This document shows positions 9,122-18,200 of a stretch of 54,275 bases of DNA, piece by piece (within the stretch, counting starts at the first letter, position 1; each line of letters opens with the position of its first letter). Source of the DNA: Gammaproteobacteria bacterium. GTDB taxonomy: Bacteria; Pseudomonadota; Gammaproteobacteria; QZLD01. The position numbers and the translations under genes were made by a program. Below the pieces are notes generated by a model. The model saw only the letters and a list, made by a program, of their open reading frames with translations. It searched no databases and was not told the DNA's origin. The stretch spans positions 1 through 54,275 of the forward strand of contig QZLE01000162.1 of the NCBI GenBank assembly GCA_004796365.1. Reading direction: 5' to 3'.

Positions 9122-12100
9122 TCATGATTTTTTATCAGAGGACTTTTCTTGATTTAGATCTGAACTTTTTGCTATCAACGGCAACGAGAATCTGAATTTG
9201 GCTCCTTTTTCTTTTGCAGAGAATACCTGCATATCCCCTCCATGTTGATCAACAACGATAAAGTAAGAAACACTTAGACCAAGCCCGGTTCCTTCACCAA
9301 CTGGTTTTGTTGTATAAAATGGTTCAAAAATCCTATTTTGGATATTTTCAGGTATTCCTGGACCGTTATCTTCAAGTTCTATTACTACTCTTTGGTCATC
9401 CTCAGAATAACCCTCAAGATATACTTTTATTGAAATCGTAGGCGTTGAAGTATTATTTGCATGTAATGCTTGGGCACTATTACGTAGTAAATTAAATAAT
9501 ACCTGCTGAATTTTCGTCTGCTGACAATATATGTATGGAATGTTTTCCTGATAATCCCTATCAATTTTTATCTGTTTAAAGTCATAATTTTTCTTGAGAT
9601 TATAATCTGCCTCGGCAACCTTTACTGTCAATTCAATCAACTCAATTATATCTACAGAAGATATGGAATCATTAACATTTCTGGAGAATGAAAGCATACT
9701 GTTAACAATATTGGCAGCACGATTACCAGATTCAACTATCTGCCCCAGCATACGTGGAATATCACGCGCTTCCATAAAACATTTTACTGCTTCAACATTG
9801 GTATTACAGGATTTTGCTGCCAATTGATTAGCTTGCATATCAAAATTATTAACTAGGCGGTTGGCAAGTACGCTGGCTGTTTGCATCATTCCTGCCAGTG
9901 GGTTATTAATCTCATGCGCCATACCGGCAGCTAGACCAGCAATTGATGACATTTTTTCATTTTGGATCATCATTTCTTCAATTTTAACTTCATCGCTTAT
10001 ATCATCAATAAGTATTACCGCACCTTCAAACCCCTCCGTACTTAATGGATAAACCGTTATTTCCTCAACAACATTGCCTTTTTCACCCAGATATGAACGT
10101 TTGGATTTTATGGGCTCCTGGTTTTGAATACTTTTTTCTATCTCAACTGCCTGAGCAGACATATCTGGCAATACATCGTTTAAGTGTCTCCCGTTGGCAG
10201 TATTAAAATCGATACCAGTTTTATCAATTGCGGTCTTATTCCATAGGGAAATTTCACCATCCACATTTATTCCTACAAGCATAAACGGCATTGAATCAAT
10301 AATACTTGTTATATAGTTTCGATACTGTTTGATCCCCTCTTCTGCTTTTTTCTTTTGAGTAATATCATGAATTAGAATAAAATTTGCTGGCTCTCCATGT
10401 AGATATACCGTTTTAGCCCATGATTCTACCCAACCAATTTCACCTGAGCCCTTTACGGCTCTCCACTCATTATTAGTTATTATTCCTTTTGTTATGCCTT
10501 TCTCTTTTTTCATCAACTGATTAGCGATAAGAGATCTATCTTCAGGGTGAATAAACTTAAATAGTTCATATTGATTTAACTGTTCCAGATCCCTGATTTC
10601 CATCTCAAAAATCTTTAAAACCGCTTCGTTACAGTAAATTATTTTTCCTTTCTGAACGATCAATGTTCCAAGAATTAATTGATCAGCCAAGACCTTAAAA
10701 CGCTCTTCAGTTTCTCTTAGCTCCTGGTCCAATTCAGTTTTAATTGTTATATCCCGAGCGACACCACGAATCCCACCAAATTCACCAGTTTCATCAAAAA
10801 ACGGCCCTGCTGACAGCTCAAAGGTTCTTTTCGCACCATCCTTATCTTTAAAGTTGAAAACTTCATTATGAATCTCGTCCTGGCCGATAAACATATGCTT
10901 GATAAGATTTAGTGATCTTTCATAATTTTCATCATGCAATAAAAAACCTGGCTTTTGACCAACAACTTCGTCCTGAACATAACCTAGTAATTCATTCACT
11001 TGCGGACTTATAAAGGAAATATTACCGGTAATATCAAATTCAAAAAGAATATCATTTAATGATTCCACTAATGCGCGGAACTTGGATTCACTCTCTAGAA
11101 AACTAACCTGATATTGCTTGATGCTGGTTATCATTTTCTCCATGGAATTAATCAGTACAGCTCCTTCATCTGATTGTTCCTCTGGCAAATCTCCAACAGG
11201 AATACCTTTTTCATCAACATTACTTACATATTGAACGAGCTTCCTTAATGGCCTAGTCGTTGCCTTAGCTAAAAAAAGTGAGACCCCTGTAGCAATAGCA
11301 ATAAAAATTACAAAACTAAGCAACGCTTTTTGAATAAAAGGCGCCACAAATAAGTTCATATCATCCACATAAATAGAACTCGAGATATACCAATCTAAAG
11401 CAGGATAATGGGAAACGAACGCACTCTTTCTATATATGTAATTTCCTTTGTCTGTAGGTCGGTCCCATAAATAGCTTAACGCACGGCGTTCGGTCCTTGC
11501 AGCCCCTTTGAGGTCATAAATAATACTATTTCCAGAATCAGGGTTAATTATTTTGGTTGCATTTTCCCCTTGGATGGTTGGATGAAGCGGCATATATCCA
11601 TCACCCCGAAAGATAAAGAAATAACCAGTTTTTCCAATTTTTTGCTTTTCCAGAATATTTTTGATTTCGTTAATCAAAACTGTAATGCTATTGTTAATAT
11701 CAGCTTCAACATCATTCGTGGGAGTTGATAGCGCGATATACCAACCCCATGGCATAAATTTTTTAATAAATATTGTATGGTTTATCTGCCTTTCTTCAGC
11801 ACCGCTTTGTTCAACAATGCCGCACTCTATAAAGCCTTCACTTGCATCTTGAAGAAGATTATCAGCAATAGCAAAAACATTGTTCCCGTTAATGCCTGTA
11901 CAATTGCGCGCTCTTTTGTAACTATTATTGATATCATATACGAAACTAGCAGTTTTGTGACCGTATACGCTGCCATTACCGCGCCCATCATTAGTTTTTA
12001 AATCGTAGAGTTTTCCGACCCATAGTAAAACTTGGCTATCAAAAGTGCTTAACTGGCTCAGATCACGCAGGGCACCAACCTGCATATTTGTAAGGTTATC

Positions 12101-12400
12101 TATAACGATATCTTTGTTATTTGCATTTGCTGCAAACATTCGGTGCAATGCATCAACCTTGCTTCGGATAGATTTTTTCTTCAAGTTAAGCTTATTTACA
12201 CTGTCAGCGATAATCGCATTATGGCGAAATTTTATATAATCACGAGTTATCTGAGTAACCGAAAGTGCTTTTTCTTCTATCCTGCTTGCTATAGCTTTTT
12301 TTGCCTCAATCACCTGGTAATAGGTAGATACGGACAACGATATTATGACGACACTTAGAATCGCAACAATTATTCTAGATTTGATGCTTGTTAGTATCAT
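9122..12400 (-). CDS. Membrane sensor histidine kinase, dCACHE-HAMP-3xPAS-HisKA-HATPase
   Basis: 1,092 residues, the largest of the three paralogous kinases. Helices at about 8-27 and 357-379 border a 330-residue periplasmic region; KIGKTGYFFIFRGDG with a following LHP is the hallmark of CACHE_2-type domains. After HAMP come three PAS domains (about 440-555, 565-685 and 695-805), the last one similar to the PAS preceding the core in the two sister kinases. The phospho-acceptor is H829 in GMAHEINNPLAGM; ATPase boxes DNGPGIP and GTGLGLS. ATG at 12400. It follows the HD-GYP regulator by 31 bp, suggesting that both belong to one signal pathway. Confidence 0.92.
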   Translation of the reverse strand: MILTSIKSRIIVAILSVVIISLSVSTYYQVIEAKKAIASRIEEKALSVTQITRDYIKFRHNAIIADSVNKLNLKKKSIRSKVDALHRMFAANANNKDIVIDNLTNMQVGALRDLSQLSTFDSQVLLWVGKLYDLKTNDGRGNGSVYGHKTASFVYDINNSYKRARNCTGINGNNVFAIADNLLQDASEGFIECGIVEQSGAEERQINHTIFIKKFMPWGWYIALSTPTNDVEADINNSITVLINEIKNILEKQKIGKTGYFFIFRGDGYMPLHPTIQGENATKIINPDSGNSIIYDLKGAARTERRALSYLWDRPTDKGNYIYRKSAFVSHYPALDWYISSSIYVDDMNLFVAPFIQKALLSFVIFIAIATGVSLFLAKATTRPLRKLVQYVSNVDEKGIPVGDLPEEQSDEGAVLINSMEKMITSIKQYQVSFLESESKFRALVESLNDILFEFDITGNISFISPQVNELLGYVQDEVVGQKPGFLLHDENYERSLNLIKHMFIGQDEIHNEVFNFKDKDGAKRTFELSAGPFFDETGEFGGIRGVARDITIKTELDQELRETEERFKVLADQLILGTLIVQKGKIIYCNEAVLKIFEMEIRDLEQLNQYELFKFIHPEDRSLIANQLMKKEKGITKGIITNNEWRAVKGSGEIGWVESWAKTVYLHGEPANFILIHDITQKKKAEEGIKQYRNYITSIIDSMPFMLVGINVDGEISLWNKTAIDKTGIDFNTANGRHLNDVLPDMSAQAVEIEKSIQNQEPIKSKRSYLGEKGNVVEEITVYPLSTEGFEGAVILIDDISDEVKIEEMMIQNEKMSSIAGLAAGMAHEINNPLAGMMQTASVLANRLVNNFDMQANQLAAKSCNTNVEAVKCFMEARDIPRMLGQIVESGNRAANIVNSMLSFSRNVNDSISSVDIIELIELTVKVAEADYNLKKNYDFKQIKIDRDYQENIPYIYCQQTKIQQVLFNLLRNSAQALHANNTSTPTISIKVYLEGYSEDDQRVVIELEDNGPGIPENIQNRIFEPFYTTKPVGEGTGLGLSVSYFIVVDQHGGDMQVFSAKEKGAKFRFSLPLIAKSSDLNQEKSSDKKS

Positions 12401-12431
12401 CTAATTCAACTTGTGTGATCCAGTAATATGG

Positions 12432-14066
12432 TTAACTTTCAATAGGCAGTTGCTCAAGAATTTCCATATACTCCGGAATTGATTCAAGAAATGCATCCAC
12501 AACCTTAGGGTCAAAATGTTTTCCGCTTTCGCTTTTAATCAATTCGATAACATCTTCAAATGCCCATGGTTCTTTGTAACAGCGTCTGCTTATCAAAGCA
12601 TCTATAACATCAGCAAGAGCAACAATCCTTCCATAGATATGGATACCATCACCCTTTAACCCTTGTGGATAACCAGTTCCATCCCACTTTTCATGATGTT
12701 CATGCGCAATAATTCCTGCGGCTGTCATCATCTCTCTTTTGGAATTTTTAAAGATACCCCAGCCATACTCAGCATGTTTTTTCATGACTTCATATTCTTC
12801 GTCGGTTAACTTACCTGGTTTTTTTAGAATACTATCCGGTGTACCAATCTTACCAATATCATGCATTGGGGCTGCAATAGCCAGCACTTCAAGTTCCTGC
12901 TCAGACATTCCAAGTTTTTCACCAATCAACGTTGAAACAGCACCAACACGATTAATATGAACTGCTGTTTCTCTGGAATAACCTTCAACCACCTCAGACA
13001 AGGTATAGATTAGCTCTTTTTGCGTATCTTTAATTTCGTTATTTAATGATAAGTTTTCAAATGCTATTGCAACATTGGTTGCAAATATTGATATAAGATC
13101 GCGATCAATATCTGTAAACGGTGTTTGTGATTGGAAATATAGCAGGCTATGCTCTTCGCGCTGACTCTCAAAGTATCCAGTGAATGTGCTTTCAGTGAAG
13201 ATATTTTCTTTTCTATCAAGTGCATCATGAAGCTTTTCCAGAATCGGCTGTTGAATAACATCCTCAAGAGGCTTATTTTCTTTGCCTGTAAACTCACCGG
13301 TTGATGCCACAATGTTATACTTCTGCCTTTCATCGCCCTGATATGCAGTAAAACCCGAACTCTTGGCATATACAAAGTCTTGATCAATATTAAGAACTGT
13401 ACCCAATTGTTTGAGTATTCCTTCAGCAAAAACATGGAAAGTATTCAGTTCAAAAATGTTTCTTGATGCCGAGATTATATTTTCCAACCCTCTTTTATTC
13501 TGTTCAATGGATTTAATCTGCTTATAAGACCTTAAGGACGAGGTAACTACTGTAAATAACTTCTGTGCGGTTAATTCGGTTTTGGCCTTGTAGTCATTAA
13601 TATCATAATTAACAATCACTTCATGTTCCGGCGCCTGTCCTGGCTGACCAGTACGCATAATGATACGAACATTATGATTTTGTAGATCTTCCCTTATCTG
13701 CTTGGCGCATCTCAGTCCTGCATCATCAGTTTCCATAATAATATCAAGCAGGATCAGGGCTACATCTTCTTCTTTTTCTAGTACCTCAATAGCTTCCTTT
13801 GCTGAGTAGGCACTTATCATATTGAGCCCGCGCCCTTCAAATTGATAATCTGCCAATACCATTTTGGTTACGGCATGTATGATCTCATCATCATCAACAA
13901 CAAGCACCTTCCACTTATCGTCAGCTGCTGCGTGTTTTTTAACTGCTAAATTTTCGTTGACTTCAGCGTTATCACTTGCCAAAACATCATCTGCAAATAC
14001 CAGCGCGTCATCGCCATTTTTAGATATTAGTTCATCACTTTGCGACATAATTACTTTAGCCCACAT
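12432..14066 (-). CDS. Response regulator REC-DUF3369-HD-GYP, putative c-di-GMP phosphodiesterase
   Basis: 544 residues. A receiver (about 52-175) has the acidic cluster VVDDDE, D108 in LILLDIIM, and the DYKAKTELT loop with K162. A middle region (about 190-340) matches the DUF3369/GAF-like linker typical of this architecture. The C terminus is an intact HD-GYP domain: MHDIGKIGTPD with H402-D403, HEHHEKWDGTGYP with the GYP triplet at 465-467, and ALADVIDAL. HD-GYP proteins hydrolyse c-di-GMP to GMP or pGpG. Starts at 14066 and 14048 are both possible, neither with a strong Shine-Dalgarno. First gene of the signalling island; divergent from gloB across a 341-bp gap that must hold the island's promoter. 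Confidence 0.92.
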   Translation of the reverse strand: MWAKVIMSQSDELISKNGDDALVFADDVLASDNAEVNENLAVKKHAAADDKWKVLVVDDDEIIHAVTKMVLADYQFEGRGLNMISAYSAKEAIEVLEKEEDVALILLDIIMETDDAGLRCAKQIREDLQNHNVRIIMRTGQPGQAPEHEVIVNYDINDYKAKTELTAQKLFTVVTSSLRSYKQIKSIEQNKRGLENIISASRNIFELNTFHVFAEGILKQLGTVLNIDQDFVYAKSSGFTAYQGDERQKYNIVASTGEFTGKENKPLEDVIQQPILEKLHDALDRKENIFTESTFTGYFESQREEHSLLYFQSQTPFTDIDRDLISIFATNVAIAFENLSLNNEIKDTQKELIYTLSEVVEGYSRETAVHINRVGAVSTLIGEKLGMSEQELEVLAIAAPMHDIGKIGTPDSILKKPGKLTDEEYEVMKKHAEYGWGIFKNSKREMMTAAGIIAHEHHEKWDGTGYPQGLKGDGIHIYGRIVALADVIDALISRRCYKEPWAFEDVIELIKSESGKHFDPKVVDAFLESIPEYMEILEQLPIES

Positions 14067-14407
14067 TTAGTTATCATTACGCAGGAATTACCAATAAAAG
14101 CAAAGCACTCCACATTTGCTTTTAAAAACTGCTCATATAAACTACCCACTTGAGCGAATATTCCCATTTAACATTAAGTATAGACTGCATTTTTGATTAA
14201 TCTGCCTGTACTTATGGTCAATTTGAATTTTTGCATATCACTTCAAATTTGGATGCCCGAGCACGGCAAAAACATCATATTTTCATAATAAACCGCCCAC
14301 GAACAATCATTTAAACAATGTTAAAATAAAATAGTTTCTGCTAGCTTGTATTATCAAAATAAATATGGAATATTCTGTACTGATCTGATATTGACTAGGA
14401 CGACACG
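14067..14407. promoter_or_regulatory. Divergent intergenic region, island / gloB
   Basis: 341 bp without a gene, strongly AT-rich, between the start of the HD-GYP gene (minus) and gloB (plus). It must contain both promoters. I see no hairpin terminator, no clear operator palindrome and no strong -35/-10 pair; a TTGTAT with an AATATT 17 nt downstream, near 14346-14375, is a weak candidate for gloB. Confidence 0.4.
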
Positions 14408-15187
14408 ATGATTAGCGTTTTACCTATTAAGGCTTTCGGTGACAATTACATATGGGTTATCAAAAATGACAATGGAGATACAATTTTTTTTGATCCAGGC
14501 TGCGCTGACTCTGTAATTAAAGTTATCGAAGATCAAAATCTTAATCCTCTTGCTGCTTTTATAACACACCACCACAACGACCATACTGGCGGCATTAGTG
14601 CACTTAAAGAAAAATATAAAACCATAATTTTTGGCCCTGCCCATGAAACCGGGCATGAAACCGAGATGGAGCTTGATGTAATACTTGAAGAGAATGACTG
14701 TATTGAGATAACTCAACTAGATATCTCTCTTACAACAATTGACACTCCTGGACACACTAAAGGCCATATTTGCTTTCATAGCGAAGACTCGCTTTTTAGC
14801 GGGGACACTCTGTTTAGCGGAGGCTGCGGAAGAGTCTTTGAAGGCACACCTGAGCAAATGTATGAATCATTGCAAAAACTGTGTCATCTACCTGATGACA
14901 CTTTGATCTATTGCGCGCACGAATATACACTTGCTAACTTAGCATTTGCACAACATATTGAACCTGATAATTGTGACATCGCAACGTTCATAACACACTG
15001 CGAATCACTACTTAATCTTGGAAAGCCAACACTTCCGGTAACTCTTGGACAGGAAAAAAAGATCAATCCTTTTTTACGCTGTGATCAAAAATCAGTTAAA
15101 AAAACTGCAGAAAATCATGCTGGCAGCCCTTTAAATTCTGACGCTGATGTATTTGCAGTGATTCGGGAAATGAAGAATAATTTTTAA
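14408..15187 (+). CDS. gloB: Hydroxyacylglutathione hydrolase (glyoxalase II)
   Basis: 259 residues, the normal glyoxalase II length. It hydrolyses S-D-lactoylglutathione to D-lactate and glutathione, the second step of methylglyoxal detoxification, in the cytoplasm. The metallo-beta-lactamase dinuclear site is seen in THHHNDHTGG, in DTPGHTKGHICFH, in FSGDTLFSGGCGR and in the late CAHEYT; the C-terminal HAGSPLNSDADVFAVIREMKN is the GloB-specific helical domain that binds glutathione. ATG at 14408 has AGGACG 6 nt upstream. gloB is normally the divergent neighbour of the yafS-rnhA-dnaQ block; here about 13 kb of signalling genes separates them. Confidence 0.95.
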   Translation: MISVLPIKAFGDNYIWVIKNDNGDTIFFDPGCADSVIKVIEDQNLNPLAAFITHHHNDHTGGISALKEKYKTIIFGPAHETGHETEMELDVILEENDCIEITQLDISLTTIDTPGHTKGHICFHSEDSLFSGDTLFSGGCGRVFEGTPEQMYESLQKLCHLPDDTLIYCAHEYTLANLAFAQHIEPDNCDIATFITHCESLLNLGKPTLPVTLGQEKKINPFLRCDQKSVKKTAENHAGSPLNSDADVFAVIREMKNNF

Positions 15188-15214
15188 CATCCGGTAATTT
15201 TTTATTGCTAATTA

Positions 15215-18200
15215 TCAAATATTTTTTGGAATACGAAGGTCAAAAACCACCCCTTCTGCTTCCTGGCTTAAGCAGTTAATATCTCCGCAAAGAGTTTGTG
15301 TAACCAAATTATAAACAATGTGCATTCCTAAACCACTTCCACCACTTCCTCTTTTTGTTGTAAAGAAAGGGTCATATATTTTATTTAGATATTCTTCCTC
15401 TATCCCTTTTCCATTGTCTTTATAAGTAATAGAAATATTTTCATCAATCTCTTTAACATTTATCGATATTATTCCATTATCTTTATCATCAAACCCATGA
15501 ATAATTGAATTCATGATTAGATTTGTCATAACCTGAGATAATGCTCCAGGGTAAGTGTTTAAAACAATCCCTTTGGGACAGTTAAGCAAAACCTCTAATC
15601 CATTTTTATTTATCTCCGAATGCAAACTTAACAAAATCTCTTCAAGGTATTCTAGTAGTTTAAAGTTTCTTTTAACTTCACTGGACTGGTCGACAGCAAC
15701 TTGTTTAAAACTCTGAATTAAATCTGCTGCCCGTCTCATATTCATTACAACCATTCGAGAACTATCATTAACAATACCAAAATATTCTTCCAGATCACTT
15801 CGCTTTAGATTTCCATCTTTATATTTGTTTAGCGTAGCTTTTGTTCGATCCTCTAGATGGGAAGCAGCTGTTACACCAATACTTACCGGAGTGTTTATTT
15901 CATGAGCAACGCCAGCAACCAACCCCCCTAAAGCAGACATTTTTTCTGATTGAATAATATAATCCTGAGCTTGTTGCAACTCTTCTAGTGAACTCTTCAG
16001 CTCAACAGTTCTTTCATCCACTAAATCTTGCAAATGTTCCTTATGCTTGGTCAATTCTTTATTCGCCTGGGATAACTGATTTGTTCGCAGCAGAGCTTCA
16101 TTCTCAGCTTTCTTTTGTTCAGTAATGTCATTTCCAAAGCCAATGATTTCAACTATTTGATTATTAGCATCTCTTTTAGTAAAGCTGTTCCATAAAACCA
16201 ATCGTTTATTACCGTTGCTACAAGTCAACTCCATTTGATAATTCGTTACCTCTCCTTTGGTAATATCATCAAACAACTGTTCAACCTGTTTATATTTTTC
16301 TCCCGGATAAAATCTTCGCCACCAATTTTGTCCAATTAATTCATCTTTGGAATAACCAGTTATTTTTTCAACGGTCGGATTAACAAAAGTAGTATTGCCA
16401 TCAGCATTAATTCCACAAATAAGGCTTGGAGAATTCATAATTATGCTTGTTGAATATGTGCGTTCACTTTCAAGCTTTTCAAATGCCGATGCATTATCTA
16501 GAGCTATAACGGCCTGGCCAGATAATAAAGTCAAAAACTTAACCTGCTCTGGCCTAAAGGCATTCTCCATAAGGTCATTTTCTAAGTATATTATCCCCTT
16601 AAGTACACCATTCATAACTAGCGGAATCAATAATACCGATTTAAGCTTAGACTTTTTATCCTCTTCATGCCCTTCGGTTGTGATTACGTTATCAATAATA
16701 TATGTACTAATATCATCCTGCGTGCGCTCTACTAAATTTATGGGCAAGTTAAATAACGCCAATCTCTGCCCTTCCGGATAGATTACTATGTTCTCTTTAT
16801 TTTTCTTTGCTGCTCTAACGGTTATACCTTCTCCATTAGAATGGATGTAGATGACTCTAGTTGCACCAGAGTTTTGCATAACAGCTTGTAGCAAACTTTC
16901 AAGAAGCGAATTAAGGTTAAGGTTACCCGAAAAACTAGTTATGGTTCCGGCCAAGGTTCTCAGATCAATTCTGTCATATATATCTTGTGATGAACCACTT
17001 GAATCGCTATGGGTTAAATGATCTTTTGCCTCATCAACTTCAGCAAACTCTGTTCTTAACCTGGCTGATTTATTTCCTGCTCCCCAGTCCTCAAAGATTT
17101 CTATTGCTTCTTGAATTTTGACAACTCCAAGCGATTGAAAACCAGAATTAATTAGACTGCGCCCCATCAACTCACTTGCCATACCCGCATCAAGAAAATT
17201 ATTATTTATTAGAGCGTTATCAATAGATTGCTGATAAAGACTAATAATATTGGGGTTTTCTAAGGATTGTAATTCAGCTTCAATAAGCTGTGATTTATTT
17301 AGAATATTCTCTGGCGCTTTTTTTGCCCACTTTTGAAGCTTACACAAAGATCTTTTAGCTTCATTCACATACCTTTTTGATTTTTCGATTTCCCTATAAA
17401 CTTGAATACATACTAAAGCATTAAAAAAATGGGCGATAGGTATATATATTGTCCCAACAAATACATTAACTATTGATTCGAAGTTTTCTTCTCTTAATTT
17501 ATTTGCGAGCTTAAAATCCCTAGCAAGAAAAGCCAGTTGCAATTTTGCAAACATGCAAAATTGATATCCTGAAACAGAGTTGCTTGTCTTTAAATAATCT
17601 AGTAACCACTCCTCTTCAATAAGGTCACCAGAAACTGTTTTTCCATCACCTGTTAGACTGTTTAAGGTAATAAGAAATTGATTCCAGTGTTTTCCCATTA
17701 GCACAGAGTGCTTCTTACCCATGGCTTCAAATTGCTGATGTCTATTTGGAAATTCACGTAATAGAGCGTCAATATTTTCCCCAGCATAAAATGAAACTCT
17801 CATCTTGTTATAAAGTGCTAATGACGCATATTCAAAATTACCTGTTTCTAGCCCTTTTGTGGTGGCAATTTCAAGTCTTCTAAGCGATTCTGATAAAGGA
17901 TCTTTCCATTGGCTAACCCCCATTGCAAACCTGTGGTTAGCAATTGGAATCATTTTCGTGGCATTAACACGTTCAAGGTACTCTAGAGCGGCCTTTCCAG
18001 CCGAGTACCCGTGTTCAATAAAACCCATATTACAAAGCAGTATTGAAAACGATATTAGACAAAGTGGACTACTGACAGTGAGACCGTTAGATATGGTTAT
18101 TTCAATCATCTTAAGAATGATTAGCGGCCACATTTCCGGGTAGGATATATAAGCAATTCCAGATGCAGCAGATAACAAATCCATCTGCGCAATTACTTTT

